Below, piece after piece: positions 25,987 to 34,947 of a DNA stretch of 64,000 bases (position 1 is the stretch's first letter; every line of letters starts with the position of its first letter). A program made the translations under genes and the position numbers. The notes under the pieces were generated by a model, which searched no databases, was not told the origin of the DNA, and saw nothing but the letters and a program-made list of their open reading frames with translations. Source of the stretch: Actinomycetospora sp. TBRC 11914 (GTDB lineage Bacteria > Actinomycetota > Actinomycetes > Mycobacteriales > Pseudonocardiaceae); the NCBI RefSeq assembly GCF_012933465.1, contig NZ_JABBND010000020.1, positions 62,001 through 126,000 on the forward strand, written 5' to 3'.

Positions 25987-26907
25987 CTACTGGTAGTAGA
26001 GGATGCACCAGCAGAGGCTGTCGCCGGTGGTGCAGGCGGGTTCGGTCAGCGCGGTCATGGTCGCCGAGGTGGTGAAGGGGACGCCGCCCCATTTCGACAT
26101 GAAGTCGGTGGCCATGCCCGCGACGTACTGGTTCGGGGCGGCCGGCTGGTCGGTGCCGATGTAGGAGTGCACACCGGCCTCGAAGTCCTTCCAGCCGTTG
26201 AAGTACCAGGCGCTGTCGAACCAGTCCTCCGTGCCGGTGGACACGATCGACGGGGTGGCCTCGCCGTCGACGGCGATCTGCACGTTGCGCTCCAGCCAGG
26301 ACAGGTTCGTCGCACCCACCCCGCACACCTGCGAGTGGTACACGATCCACCCCGGCCCACCGGTGATCGTCGCGAGCGTGGTGGTCTGGGACGCGGTCCG
26401 CGCCACCCGCTGGTCGAGCCAGCGGGCGCCCTGCTGTCGCAGCCGGGTCCCGTTGGCCCGGTCGGTGGGGGTCAACGCGTACGCGACCATCGAGTAGATG
26501 GTCGCCGGCTGGGTGGTGCTCGCGTTGTAGTACGCGAGCCGGATCCGCGCCCCGAACGGCATCGGGAACGTCACCAGGAATCCGGTGTTGACGTTGTTGC
26601 TGTTGATCTCGACGTGCACGTGGGCCAGCGTGTGCGACCCGGCCACTGAGCCCGCGCCGAAGTGCGTCGCGAGGAGCGTGCCCATGTCGATGTCGACCGC
26701 AGGGGTCGCGGCGCCGTCGTAGTACACGCGCAGGCGGGCGTCGAGGGCAGGACCGTTGCCGCCACCGAGGGCCATCCACAGTGACTTCACGCTGCCGGGG
26801 CCGGTGAGATCGGCCAGCGTCCGCTCGGTCCTGGTCGCGACCGTCACGTTCTCGACCTTGACCATACGTAGTTTGTCGCTGCTCAACGAGGCGAGAGGCG
26901 AGGACAT
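25987..26907 (-). CDS. GH172 (DUF2961) family glycoside hydrolase-like protein
   Basis: A 306-residue protein with the two jelly-roll halves of DUF2961, now CAZy family GH172 (difructose dianhydride and alpha/beta-D-arabinofuranose-active enzymes). Diagnostic stretches are LRVYYDGAATPAVDIDMGTL, FPMPFGARIRLAYYN and, near the C-terminus, VDGEATPSIVSTGTEDWFDS with the conserved Glu and Asp of the active site. It is a little short for the family, and no signal peptide is seen, so it may act inside the cell or leave by another route. GGAGGGCGCGTCG precedes the ATG at 26907. Substrate is not known; D-arabinan from an actinobacterial wall is one possibility. Confidence 0.82.
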   Translation of the reverse strand: MSSPLASLSSDKLRMVKVENVTVATRTERTLADLTGPGSVKSLWMALGGGNGPALDARLRVYYDGAATPAVDIDMGTLLATHFGAGSVAGSHTLAHVHVEINSNNVNTGFLVTFPMPFGARIRLAYYNASTTQPATIYSMVAYALTPTDRANGTRLRQQGARWLDQRVARTASQTTTLATITGGPGWIVYHSQVCGVGATNLSWLERNVQIAVDGEATPSIVSTGTEDWFDSAWYFNGWKDFEAGVHSYIGTDQPAAPNQYVAGMATDFMSKWGGVPFTTSATMTALTEPACTTGDSLCWCILYYQ

Positions 26908-27107
26908 CGACGCGCCCTCCTGGAGGTGGGCCGGGGACCGACGGGGGACTCCGATCCAAGGCCAGGTGCCTCCGCGCCGTCACCCACCACCGGGCGGCGT
27001 CACCCGCTCGGACACGACGGAACACCTGGACGGCCTCCTCGCCGTCCGGTCGGCCGCACCACGGACCGGTTCGGCCGGGCCACGGTGACTCCCTGGCCGC
27101 CGCCGGT

Positions 27108-27195
27108 AGACATCTGATGTCTGTCTCTGTCACGGTAGGAAATGGGCTGTGATCCACCCGACAGCCGCACAGGAATCGACGACAGATCAGATGTC
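27108..27195 (+). promoter_or_regulatory. Putative GntR operators upstream of the fuconate operon
   Basis: Two related near-palindromes precede fucD: AGACATCTGATGTCT at 27108-27122 (arms AGACAT/ATGTCT) and GACAGATCAGATGTC at 27181-27195 (ends GACA/TGTC, sharing CAGATGTC). The second lies 17 bp before the fucD ATG. The repeated GACATCTGATGTC core is the kind of site bound by FCD-type GntR dimers, and the operon encodes one. This is the clearest functional content of the 305-bp gap 26908-27212. Confidence 0.6.
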
Positions 27196-27212
27196 GAGGC
27201 TCCGGGAGCGCC

Positions 27213-28523
27213 ATGGACGCGGTGATCGTCGACGTGGAGACCGTCGACCTCCGGTTCCCGACGTCGCGGGAGCTCGACGGCTCCGACGCCATGAACGAGG
27301 CGCCGGACTACTCGGCGGCCTACGTCGTGCTGCACACCGACGGCCCCGACGGCCTCTCCGGGCACGGGTTCACCTTCACCATCGGGCGCGGCAACGAGCT
27401 TGCCGTCGAGGCGGCGGCCGCGATCGGTCGCCGGGCCCGCGGCTGGTCGGTGGCCGAGCTGGTCGCCGACCCCGGCGCGTTCTCCCGCCACCTGCAGGGC
27501 GACAGCCAGCTGCGCTGGCTCGGCCCGGCCAAGGGCACCATCCAGCTCGGGCTGGCCGCGGTCGTCAACGCGGCCTGGGACCTCATCGGGCGGGCCACCG
27601 GCAGGCCGGTGTGGAAGGTGCTCGCCGACATGACGCCCCGCCAGCTGGTCGACCTCGTCGACTGGCGCTACCTGCGCGACACCCTCACCCCCGAGGCCGC
27701 CCTCGAGCTGCTCGAGAAGCAGGTCCCGGGGCGCGCCGAGCGCGAGGCGCTGCTGCGCGAGGAGGGCTACCCCGCCTACACCACCAGCGCCGGCTGGCTC
27801 GGCTACGACGACGAGAAGCTCGTCCGACGCTGCCGGGAGGCGGTCGCCGCGGGCTGGGAGTCGATCAAGCTGAAGGTCGGGGCCGACCTCGACGCCGACG
27901 TGCGCCGCTGCGGCCTCGCCCGCGACGTCCTCGGGCCCGGTCGGCGGCTCATGATCGACGCCAACCAGACCCTGGGCGCCGCCGACGCGATCCGGTGGAT
28001 GGAGGCCCTCGCGCCCTGCGACATCTGGTGGTTCGAGGAGCCGACGAGTCCGGACGACGTGCTCGCCCACGCCGCGATCGCCCGGGCCATCGCGCCGACC
28101 CGGGTCGCCACCGGCGAGCACGCGCACAACGCGGTGATGTTCAAGCAGTTCCTGGCCGCGGGCGCGATGGGCGTCTGCCAGCTCGACGCGGCCCGCCCCG
28201 GCGGGGTCGACGAGGCCGTGGCCGTGCTGCTGCTGGCCGCCGCCCACGACGTGCCCGTCTGCCCCCACGCCGGCGGCGTCGGGCTGTGCGAGCTCGTGCA
28301 GCACCTGTCGATGTTCGACTTCGTGGCGGTCAGCGGCACCCGCGTGGACCGGATGATCGAGTACGTCGACCACCTGCACGAGCACTTCGCCGACCCGGTC
28401 CGGATGCGCGGCACGTCCTACCTGCCGCCGACGGCCCCGGGCTACAGCGCGGAGATCCGGGCGGCGACGCGCGAGGCGTACGCCTTCCCGGACGGCGCGG
28501 TGTGGGCGGAGCCGGGCCGATGA
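27213..28523 (+). CDS. fucD: L-fuconate dehydratase (enolase superfamily)
   Basis: A 436-residue enolase-superfamily acid-sugar dehydratase that converts L-fuconate to 2-keto-3-deoxy-L-fuconate. The diagnostic start region LDGSDAMNEAPDYSAAYVVL (21-40) is typical of L-fuconate dehydratase. Catalytic Lys residues are in SIKLKVG (Lys219 and Lys221), the Mg ligands Asp249 (MIDANQT), Glu275 (WWFEEPTS) and Glu302 (ATGEHAHN) are present, and the catalytic His is in VCPHAGGVGL. It is first in an operon with a GntR regulator, an MFS permease and an aldolase. The ATG at 27213 lies just after putative operators. Confidence 0.9.
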   Translation: MDAVIVDVETVDLRFPTSRELDGSDAMNEAPDYSAAYVVLHTDGPDGLSGHGFTFTIGRGNELAVEAAAAIGRRARGWSVAELVADPGAFSRHLQGDSQLRWLGPAKGTIQLGLAAVVNAAWDLIGRATGRPVWKVLADMTPRQLVDLVDWRYLRDTLTPEAALELLEKQVPGRAEREALLREEGYPAYTTSAGWLGYDDEKLVRRCREAVAAGWESIKLKVGADLDADVRRCGLARDVLGPGRRLMIDANQTLGAADAIRWMEALAPCDIWWFEEPTSPDDVLAHAAIARAIAPTRVATGEHAHNAVMFKQFLAAGAMGVCQLDAARPGGVDEAVAVLLLAAAHDVPVCPHAGGVGLCELVQHLSMFDFVAVSGTRVDRMIEYVDHLHEHFADPVRMRGTSYLPPTAPGYSAEIRAATREAYAFPDGAVWAEPGR

Positions 28524-29287
28524 GCACGGACGTGGCCGGGGCGCCCCCCGATCGGCCCGACAGCGTCGTCGACCGGGTGATCGGGGCGCTCGTCGCGCGG
28601 ATCGAGACCGGGGAGTTCTCGGCGGGGGAGCGGCTGCCGCCCGAGGCGGACCTGGCCGCGGACCTCGCCGTCTCCCGGCTCTCGCTGCGCGAGGCCGTCC
28701 GCGCCCTGGCCGGCGCCGGGGTCCTCGAGGTGCGCCGCGGGACCGGCACGTTCGTCACCGACCTGCGCCCCGACCGGCTCGTGCGGGCCTCGGGGACGTT
28801 CCTCGACCTCGTCGGCGAGCAGGGCGTCGCGGAGCTCTTCGAGTGCCGCCGCATCCTCGAGCCGGGCGTCACCGCGCTGGCGGCGACCCGCATCGACGAC
28901 GCCGGCCTCGTCGACCTCCGGGCCCGCCTCGAGCGGATGCGCGACCTCACCGAGCCCGAGCGCCTCGTCGCCGAGGACCTCGACTTCCACGCGGCGATCG
29001 CGACGGCGGCCGGCAACGCCACGCTCGCCTCCCTGACCGGCGCCGTCGCCGGGCGCACCGCCCGCGTGCGGATCTGGCGCGCGGTCGTCGAGCAGGACGT
29101 CCTGTCGTGGACCCACGACCAGCACACGGCGATCCTGCGCGCCCTGCGCGCCCGCGACTCGCTCGCCGCCTGGACGGCCGCCACCACTCACGTCACCGAG
29201 GTCGAGGAGTGGGTGCGCGCCCACCTCGACGGACCGCACGACACCAACGGCACCGACGGCACCGACGAAGGAAGTGGTCGACGATGA
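28520..29287 (+). CDS. GntR family regulator with FCD domain
   Basis: A 255-residue FadR-type regulator. The winged helix covers VIGALVARIETGEFSAGERL, PPEADLAADLAVSRLSLREA and VLEVRRGTGTFV (about residues 15-85), and the all-helical FCD effector domain follows (ECRRILEPGVTALAATRI, DLDFHAAIATAAGN, DQHTAILRALRARD), with the usual Asp/His metal ligands visible. Its ATG overlaps the fucD stop by four bases. It very likely represses the operon and is relieved by fuconate or keto-deoxyfuconate. The Asn-Gly-Thr-Asp repeat near its C-terminus (NGTDGTDEGSG) is an oddity. Confidence 0.93.
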   Translation: MSTDVAGAPPDRPDSVVDRVIGALVARIETGEFSAGERLPPEADLAADLAVSRLSLREAVRALAGAGVLEVRRGTGTFVTDLRPDRLVRASGTFLDLVGEQGVAELFECRRILEPGVTALAATRIDDAGLVDLRARLERMRDLTEPERLVAEDLDFHAAIATAAGNATLASLTGAVAGRTARVRIWRAVVEQDVLSWTHDQHTAILRALRARDSLAAWTAATTHVTEVEEWVRAHLDGPHDTNGTDGTDEGSGRR

Positions 29288-30591
29288 CCGCCACAGCACC
29301 CCCGATCGGCCGGGCGCGATGGGTCCGCCTCATCCCCGTCGCCGTGATCGTCTACGTCATCTCGTACATGGACCGGACGAACATCAGCTTCGCGTTCGGC
29401 GGGCTGGGCCAGGACCTGCACCTCGACAAGGCCCAGCAGGGCCTGGCCGGCGGCGTGTTCTTCCTGGGCTACCTCGTCCTGCAGATCCCCGGCGGGCACC
29501 TGGCCGAGCGGTGGAGCGCGAAGAAGTTCGTCGCCATCATGATCGTCGCCTGGGGCGTCTTCGCGCTGCTCTCCGGCGCGGTGCAGTCCTTCGGGCAGCT
29601 GCTGGTGGTCCGCCTGCTGCTCGGGGTGGCCGAGGGCGGCATCTGGCCCGCGATCCTGGTGCTGATCAGCCACTGGTTCCCGCGCCGCGAACGGGCCCGC
29701 GCGTTCGGGGTGTGGATGATGAACATCCCGATCTCGTCGATCATCACGGCGCCGCTGTCGGGCTGGATCCTCTCGTTCTCCGACTGGCGCGCGCTGTTCT
29801 TCATCCAGGGCGCGCTGCCGTTCCTCATCGCGCTGCCGCTGTGGTGGTTCATGGTCTCCGACCGGCCGTCGCAGGCGTCGTGGGTGTCGCCCGCCGAGCG
29901 GGACTGGATCGAGGACTCCCTCGCCGACGACGAGCGGGACGCGCCGGCCTTCGCCGGCTACGGCGAGGTGTTCCGGTCCAGCGTGGTCTGGCGCCTCGTC
30001 GGTGTGTACTTCCTCATCCAGGTCGGCTTCTACGGCCTGACGCTGTGGCTGCCGACGCTGCTCAAGGCCACCACCGGCGGCAACTCCACGCTCGTCGGCT
30101 GGTTGACGGCGATCCCGTACGTCGTCGCCGCGGTCGCGATGTACCTCAACGGGCGGGCCGCCGACCGCACCCGGCGCTACGGCCTGCACGTGCTGGTGTC
30201 GCTCGCCATCGGGGCGGTCACCCTGGTGGCCTCGGTCGCCCTCGGCAACCTGGCCGCGCTCTCGATCGCGCTGGTCAGCGTGGCGATGGCCGGCGCCCTG
30301 GCCTACGACGGACCGTTCTGGGCGAGCGCGTCGCTCGCCGTGCCGGTCACCCTGGCCGGCGGCGCCATGGGTCTGGTGAACGCGCTGGGCAACCTCGGCG
30401 GGTTCGTCGGGCCCTACCTGGGCGGCTACCTGCAGGACGTCTCCGGCAGCTTCCTGTCCACGTCGGTCGTGCTGGCGATCGCGCTCCTGCTCGGCGGCCT
30501 CGTCATGATCACGGTGCGGGGGCGGGCGAACCCGGGCCGGGCGGCGGTCGACGCCGAGCGCGCGACGACGACGTCGGGCGGTGCGGCGTGA
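29284..30591 (+). CDS. MFS transporter, ACS (anion:cation symporter) type
   Basis: A 435-residue twelve-helix permease of the ACS family that takes up sugar acids. The N-terminal motif [13 protein letters not shown], the loop [20 protein letters not shown], the amphipathic [14 protein letters not shown] and the central [11 protein letters not shown] are typical. Given its operon partners it should import L-fuconate or a related aldonate by proton symport. Its ATG overlaps the stop of the GntR gene by four bases, so translation is coupled. Confidence 0.92.
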   Translation: MTATAPPIGRARWVRLIPVAVIVYVISYMDRTNISFAFGGLGQDLHLDKAQQGLAGGVFFLGYLVLQIPGGHLAERWSAKKFVAIMIVAWGVFALLSGAVQSFGQLLVVRLLLGVAEGGIWPAILVLISHWFPRRERARAFGVWMMNIPISSIITAPLSGWILSFSDWRALFFIQGALPFLIALPLWWFMVSDRPSQASWVSPAERDWIEDSLADDERDAPAFAGYGEVFRSSVVWRLVGVYFLIQVGFYGLTLWLPTLLKATTGGNSTLVGWLTAIPYVVAAVAMYLNGRAADRTRRYGLHVLVSLAIGAVTLVASVALGNLAALSIALVSVAMAGALAYDGPFWASASLAVPVTLAGGAMGLVNALGNLGGFVGPYLGGYLQDVSGSFLSTSVVLAIALLLGGLVMITVRGRANPGRAAVDAERATTTSGGAA

Positions 30592-30635
30592 GCGGGCCCG
30601 AGTCCCACTGATCCCCCTGCGAGGAGGTCCTGACG

Positions 30636-31397
30636 ATGGATCCCGTCTTCACCGGCATCGGCGTCGCCCTGGTGACGCTGTTCGACGCCCGGGGCGAGCT
30701 CGATGCCGACGCCACCGCCGGTCTGGCTGTCCAGCTGGTCGAGCTCGGCGTCGACGCGCTCGTCGTCGCGGGCACCACCGGCGAGGCCGACGCGCTCGAC
30801 GACGACGAGCGCCTGCGGCTGTTCACCGCGGTGCGCTCGGCGGTGGGCGACACCGTCGTGGTCGGCGGCACCGGCGCGGCCTCGACCCACCAGGCGGCGC
30901 AGCTGACCGCCCGCGCCCGCGACACCGGGGTGGACGCGGTGATCGCCCGCACCCCGCGCGGGCTCGTCGACCCGACCGGCTACTACGAGGCCGTCGCCGC
31001 CGCCGCGGGACCGACCCCGGTGCTCTCGTACCACTTCCCGGCGGTCTCCCCGCCGGGGATCCCGGTCGACCTGCTGCGGTCGCTGCCCGTCGCGGGCACC
31101 AAGGACTCCTCGGGCGACCCGACGCGGCTGCTCGCCACGGTCGCGTCCTACTCCGGCCCCGTCTGGACCGGGAACCCGGCCCTGATCCACCAGGCCGGGG
31201 CGCTCGGGTGCGCCGGCGGCATCCTCGCGCTGGCCAACGTCGCCCCGGAGCTCTGCGCGGCGGCGTTCGCCGGCGACGCCGAGGCCGTGCGCGCGTTCAC
31301 CCCGACCCACCTGGCCTGCGAGCACGACTTCCCGCGCGGGGTGAAGCAGCTGGTGGCGAAGCGCTTCGGCACGTCGGACGTCGTGCGGATGGGGTGA
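30636..31397 (+). CDS. DapA/NAL family aldolase (probable 2-keto-3-deoxy-L-fuconate aldolase), short
   Basis: A 253-residue class I aldolase of the dihydrodipicolinate synthase family. The active-site Tyr lies in [10 protein letters not shown], the Schiff-base Lys in AGTKDSSGD, and the substrate-binding [14 protein letters not shown] is present. It would cleave the keto-deoxy acid produced by the upstream dehydratase into pyruvate and lactaldehyde. Family members are usually about 290-310 residues; this one lacks much of the C-terminal helical domain. GAGGAGG lies well spaced before the ATG at 30636. Confidence 0.85.
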   Translation: MDPVFTGIGVALVTLFDARGELDADATAGLAVQLVELGVDALVVAGTTGEADALDDDERLRLFTAVRSAVGDTVVVGGTGAASTHQAAQLTARARDTGVDAVIARTPRGLVDPTGYYEAVAAAAGPTPVLSYHFPAVSPPGIPVDLLRSLPVAGTKDSSGDPTRLLATVASYSGPVWTGNPALIHQAGALGCAGGILALANVAPELCAAAFAGDAEAVRAFTPTHLACEHDFPRGVKQLVAKRFGTSDVVRMG

Positions 31398-31516
31398 GAC
31401 CACCGATCCACGCGTGGCGGCCCGCGGCCGGTGGGTATGCGGGGCCGTCGGTCGTGGGTGCCCGACCAGAGCGGCCCCCGTGGTTGCCGGCTCGAGCCGC
31501 GATCAGGGTGGATCAC

Positions 31517-32290
31517 ATGGTGGAGGGTGGAGGCGGACCCCCGGTGGGGAGCGTCCGACCGCCGGAAGGGTCCGGCGCGCGCGATCTCGCGCACGTGCGC
31601 CGCGCGATGGAGTTCATCGAGCGCCACGCGCAGGACGACATCACCATCGCGGAGATCGCGGGTGCGTCGCGCGTCGGCCCGCGGGCGCTGCAGGTCGCGT
31701 TCCGGCGCCACCGCGACCAGACCCCCGTCGAGTACCTGCGGTGGGTGCGGTTGGAGAGCGCCCACCGCGACCTGGTGGCCGCCGACCGGGCGCGGGGCGA
31801 CTCCGTGGCTGCCATCGCCACCCGGTGGCGGTTCCACCACCTCGGCCGGTTCGCCGAGCAGTACCGCCGCCGCTACGGGGCGCGACCGGGCACGACGCTG
31901 CGGGAGCCCCGGGCCGGGCGCGACGGGCGCGTCGAGGTCGCCCTGCTGGACACGGCGGGTCGGGTGGTGTGGGTGAACCAGGCCTGGGACGACTTCTGCG
32001 TGGCGAACGGCGGCGACCCGACGCGGGCCGGGGTCGGCCGCTCCTATCTCGCGCTCTGCGACCCCGCCGCGCACGACCCGCCGAGCGTGACCGTCGGGGC
32101 CTCGATCCGCGCCGCCGTGCACGGCGAGCTGCCCGCGCCCGCCCGCACCGCCGTGCCCTGCCCCGGGCGGGGCCGCGTCTTCGACGTCCTCGTCGCCACG
32201 CGGCGGGACGACGACGGGCGCGTCCTCGGCGCCACCCTCACGCTCAGCGAGTCGGGCCCGGTGCCGGGCGGTGGCGCCGGGTCCCCGTGA
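31517..32290 (+). CDS. AraC-type helix-turn-helix protein with a PAS-like C-terminal domain
   Basis: A 257-residue protein with reversed architecture: an N-terminal AraC-type DNA-binding domain ([20 protein letters not shown], then [20 protein letters not shown] and the [12 protein letters not shown] end) and a C-terminal half that looks PAS-like ([42 protein letters not shown]). The WVNQAW pattern is typical of PAS sensors that read small molecules or redox state. It sits alone between the fuconate operon and a P-type-ATPase-like gene. ATG at 31517, AGGGTGG upstream. Confidence 0.82.
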   Translation: MVEGGGGPPVGSVRPPEGSGARDLAHVRRAMEFIERHAQDDITIAEIAGASRVGPRALQVAFRRHRDQTPVEYLRWVRLESAHRDLVAADRARGDSVAAIATRWRFHHLGRFAEQYRRRYGARPGTTLREPRAGRDGRVEVALLDTAGRVVWVNQAWDDFCVANGGDPTRAGVGRSYLALCDPAAHDPPSVTVGASIRAAVHGELPAPARTAVPCPGRGRVFDVLVATRRDDDGRVLGATLTLSESGPVPGGGAGSP

Positions 32291-32335
32291 TCCGCTCGGG
32301 GTGCGCGACCGCCCGCGACACGGTGTGATGCCGCG

Positions 32336-33946
32336 ATGCGCAGCCTCGCCCTGGACACGATGCGGAGCGCGGCGTCCCTGGTGATCGATCCGGTGGAGGC
32401 GACGGTCGCCGCGGCCGGGGCGGGCGTGGCCGGGCTCCGCGACCAGGTCTCGAGGGCCGTGGGCGGGTTGCTCGACGTCGGCTCGGGGCGCCGCCGGCGG
32501 CACGTCTGGACGCGGCCGGGCCACGCCCACATCGAGGTCCGGGGCCTCACCGGGCACGGCACCACCCACCGCCGCGTGGCCCACGCGGCCGAGACCGCGG
32601 TCGGGCGGCTGCGCGGGGTGCGCTGGGCCGACGTCAACGGGGTGACGGGGCAGCTGCTGGTGGCGTTCGACCCCGACGCGGTGACGCTCGAACGGTTGGT
32701 CGCGGTGGTGGAGGCCTCCGAGCAGGCGGTGTCCACCGACGACGAGGAGTTCCCGTGGTCGCGCCCCAACCATCCGGCCGACCCGGCCCCGCTGGTCGCG
32801 TCCTCGGTGGCGCTGGCCGGGGACGTGCTGGGGATGGGGGCCGCGACCGCGATGTGGCTGGCCCGGGCGCCGGCGCTGCCGAACGGGGTGCGGGCCGTGG
32901 TCGGGGTGCTGCAGGCCCAGCCGCGGCTCCGACGGCAGCTCGAGCGCTGGCTGGGGCCGCCCGGGACCGAGTTCCTCCTGGGCGTCGCCGACGCCGTGGT
33001 CCAGGCCGGCACCCAGGACCCCGGGACCCTGGCCGTCGACGCGGTGCACCGCGTGATGATCATCGCCGAGGTGTCGGCCCGGCGGGCGGTCTGGGCCGCG
33101 TGGGAGCCCACCGTCGAGCTCAGCGCCTTCCCGCCACCGCCGGAAGCGCCGGTGGTGCCCGGGCGGGACGAGGAGCTGCCCGCCGGGGCGGTGGAGACCT
33201 ACGCCGAGCTCGCCGCCGCGGGGTCGCTGCTGGCATCGACCGCGGCCACGCTCCTGGGGCGTCCGGGGCTCGGGGCGCAGGTGTCGCTGGTCGGGATGCC
33301 CCGGGCGGCCCGGCTCGGGCGGGAGGCGTTCGCCGCCACGCTCGCCCGCGGTCTGACCGACCGCGGCATGGTGCCCCTCGACGGCAGCGCCTACCGGCGG
33401 CTGGACCGCATCACCCACGTCGTCCTCGACCTGCGGGTCCTGCCCGAGGCGGCGCCGGGGCGCGCCGCCGGCGCCGAGGCCCTCGAGGCCGTCATGGAGG
33501 CCGCCCAGCACGCCGGCACCGAGGTCAGCGTGGTCGCCCCGACGACCGACCCGGAGGGCCTCGAACTCTCGTTGGCCACCCGGGTGCGGCAGTTGCAGGC
33601 CGACGGGCACGGCGTGCTGCTGCTCGCGGCCGCCGACGACGCCGCGCTCGAGGCCGCCGACGTCGCCGTGGCGATCTGGCGGGAGCACAACCCGGTGTGC
33701 TGGGCGGCCGACCTGATCAGCGACGGCCTGGAGCCGGCGATCGCGCTGCTGGGCGCCCTCCCCGCGGCCCGCCGCGCGAGCCGGCGCGGGGTCGCCCTGG
33801 CCCTGGCGGGGTCGTCGACCGGTCTCCTCAGCGCCGTGCTGCTCCCGGGACCCGGCTCCACGACGCGGGCCCTGCTCCCGGTGCACGTCGCCGGTCTGGC
33901 CGCGCTGGTCAGCGGTCACCGCACGGCTGCCCTCCCGCGCGGGTGA
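32336..33946 (+). CDS. Stand-alone degenerate P-type-ATPase-like protein (HMA-like N-terminus, no catalytic core)
   Basis: A 536-residue protein. Residues 55-125 look like an HMA-type fold (HVWTRPGHAHIEVRGLTG, VRWADVNGVTGQLLVAFDP) and lack any CxxC. The rest (PALPNGVRAVVGVLQAQPRL, MPRAARLGREAFAATLARGL, VRQLQADGHGVLLLAAADDA, LEAADVAVAI, WAADLISDGLEPAIALLGAL, PAARRASRRGVALALAG) resembles parts of P-type ATPases, but the DKTGT phosphorylation motif and the TGES actuator motif are absent; where the Asp would lie it reads THVVLDLRVL. From memory it matches the non-catalytic N-terminal half of giant actinobacterial P-type ATPases of the CtpI kind. Function unknown. Confidence 0.7.
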   Translation: MRSLALDTMRSAASLVIDPVEATVAAAGAGVAGLRDQVSRAVGGLLDVGSGRRRRHVWTRPGHAHIEVRGLTGHGTTHRRVAHAAETAVGRLRGVRWADVNGVTGQLLVAFDPDAVTLERLVAVVEASEQAVSTDDEEFPWSRPNHPADPAPLVASSVALAGDVLGMGAATAMWLARAPALPNGVRAVVGVLQAQPRLRRQLERWLGPPGTEFLLGVADAVVQAGTQDPGTLAVDAVHRVMIIAEVSARRAVWAAWEPTVELSAFPPPPEAPVVPGRDEELPAGAVETYAELAAAGSLLASTAATLLGRPGLGAQVSLVGMPRAARLGREAFAATLARGLTDRGMVPLDGSAYRRLDRITHVVLDLRVLPEAAPGRAAGAEALEAVMEAAQHAGTEVSVVAPTTDPEGLELSLATRVRQLQADGHGVLLLAAADDAALEAADVAVAIWREHNPVCWAADLISDGLEPAIALLGALPAARRASRRGVALALAGSSTGLLSAVLLPGPGSTTRALLPVHVAGLAALVSGHRTAALPRG

Positions 33947-34100
33947 CGTTTCGGCGTCCGCGGCGCCGGGGCACCCGCGGGGCCGCCCCACCCCCGCCCG
34001 GTCCGGGCAGCGGGGTGTCCCGGTCGAGCCGACGGCCGTGGTTCGAGGAGCCGCGACCCGAGGTCACCCGACGGTCCTCGCAGAGCCAGGAGGAACGGCC

Positions 34101-34835
34101 ATGGACACCGGCAACGACGAGCGCCTCGTCATCGCCCTGCGCACGGCGGTGAACGACCTCACCGGCCACCGCAGCATCCGTGACCTCGAGCAGGTCCTCG
34201 GGCAGGTCGTGGCCTCGGCGGTGGAGACGATCCCCGCCGTCGATGCGGGGAGCATCTCGATGATCGAGCAGGGCCACGTCGAGACGCGCCACCCCACGAG
34301 CGACCTGATCGGCCGGCTCGACGACACCCAGAGCGAGCTCGGCGAGGGGCCCTGCCTCAGCGCCATCGAGGACCCGCCCGAGAGCGGGCTCGTGGTGGCC
34401 CAGGACCTCGGCGGCGACGACGCCCACCGGTGGCCGAAGTTCTCGGCCGCCGCCGTCGAGATGGGGTTCCGCGGCCTGATGTCGACCCAGCTGACCACCG
34501 AGGGCGGCATGCGCGGCGCGCTGAACCTCTACGCCCGGGAGCCGCACGCGTTCGACGAGCACTCCCGGACCCTCGCGGGGCTCTTCGGCGTCCAGGCCGC
34601 GCTGCTGCTCTACGGCGCGAGCCAGGCCCGGCACCTGCAGCGGGCCGTCGACAGCCGCGACCTGATCGGGCGGGCCAAGGGCATCCTCGCCGAGCGTTTC
34701 GGCGTCGACGACGACACCGCGTTCCAGATGCTGGTCAAGTCCTCGCAGGACACCAACATGAAGCTCACCGCCGTGGCGCAGTGGCTCACCGAGAACACCG
34801 GCGGAGCCCGCGTCCGGCCGGGCACCGCCGACTGA
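34101..34835 (+). CDS. GAF-ANTAR domain RNA-binding antitermination regulator
   Basis: A 244-residue protein with an N-terminal GAF sensor (about 20-165: AVDAGSISMIEQGHVETRHP, GEGPCLSAI, KFSAAAVEMGFRGLMSTQLT) and a C-terminal ANTAR domain (RDLIGRAKGILAERFGVDDD, TAFQMLVKSSQDTNMKLTAV) that would bind paired hairpins in nascent RNA to prevent termination. This architecture is common in actinobacteria and usually responds to redox or ligand cues. AGGAGGAACGGCC precedes the ATG at 34101. No ANTAR target hairpin pair was identified nearby. Confidence 0.93.
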   Translation: MDTGNDERLVIALRTAVNDLTGHRSIRDLEQVLGQVVASAVETIPAVDAGSISMIEQGHVETRHPTSDLIGRLDDTQSELGEGPCLSAIEDPPESGLVVAQDLGGDDAHRWPKFSAAAVEMGFRGLMSTQLTTEGGMRGALNLYAREPHAFDEHSRTLAGLFGVQAALLLYGASQARHLQRAVDSRDLIGRAKGILAERFGVDDDTAFQMLVKSSQDTNMKLTAVAQWLTENTGGARVRPGTAD

Positions 34836-34947
34836 TCCGGTCCCGGAGCGTGTCCGGCCGGTACAGTCGCGGCCCGTAGACCCCGGGAGGGGCCACGTCG
34901 GGGGGTGAACTCCCGCGCGGGCCCACAGGCTCGCGAGGTGGTGCGCG

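Noticed and set aside
34836..34947. Riboswitch upstream of the phosphatidyltransferase gene
   Set aside because: The GC-rich leader can form stems, but I could not match it to any conserved riboswitch core such as cobalamin, TPP, SAM, glycine or ydaO.
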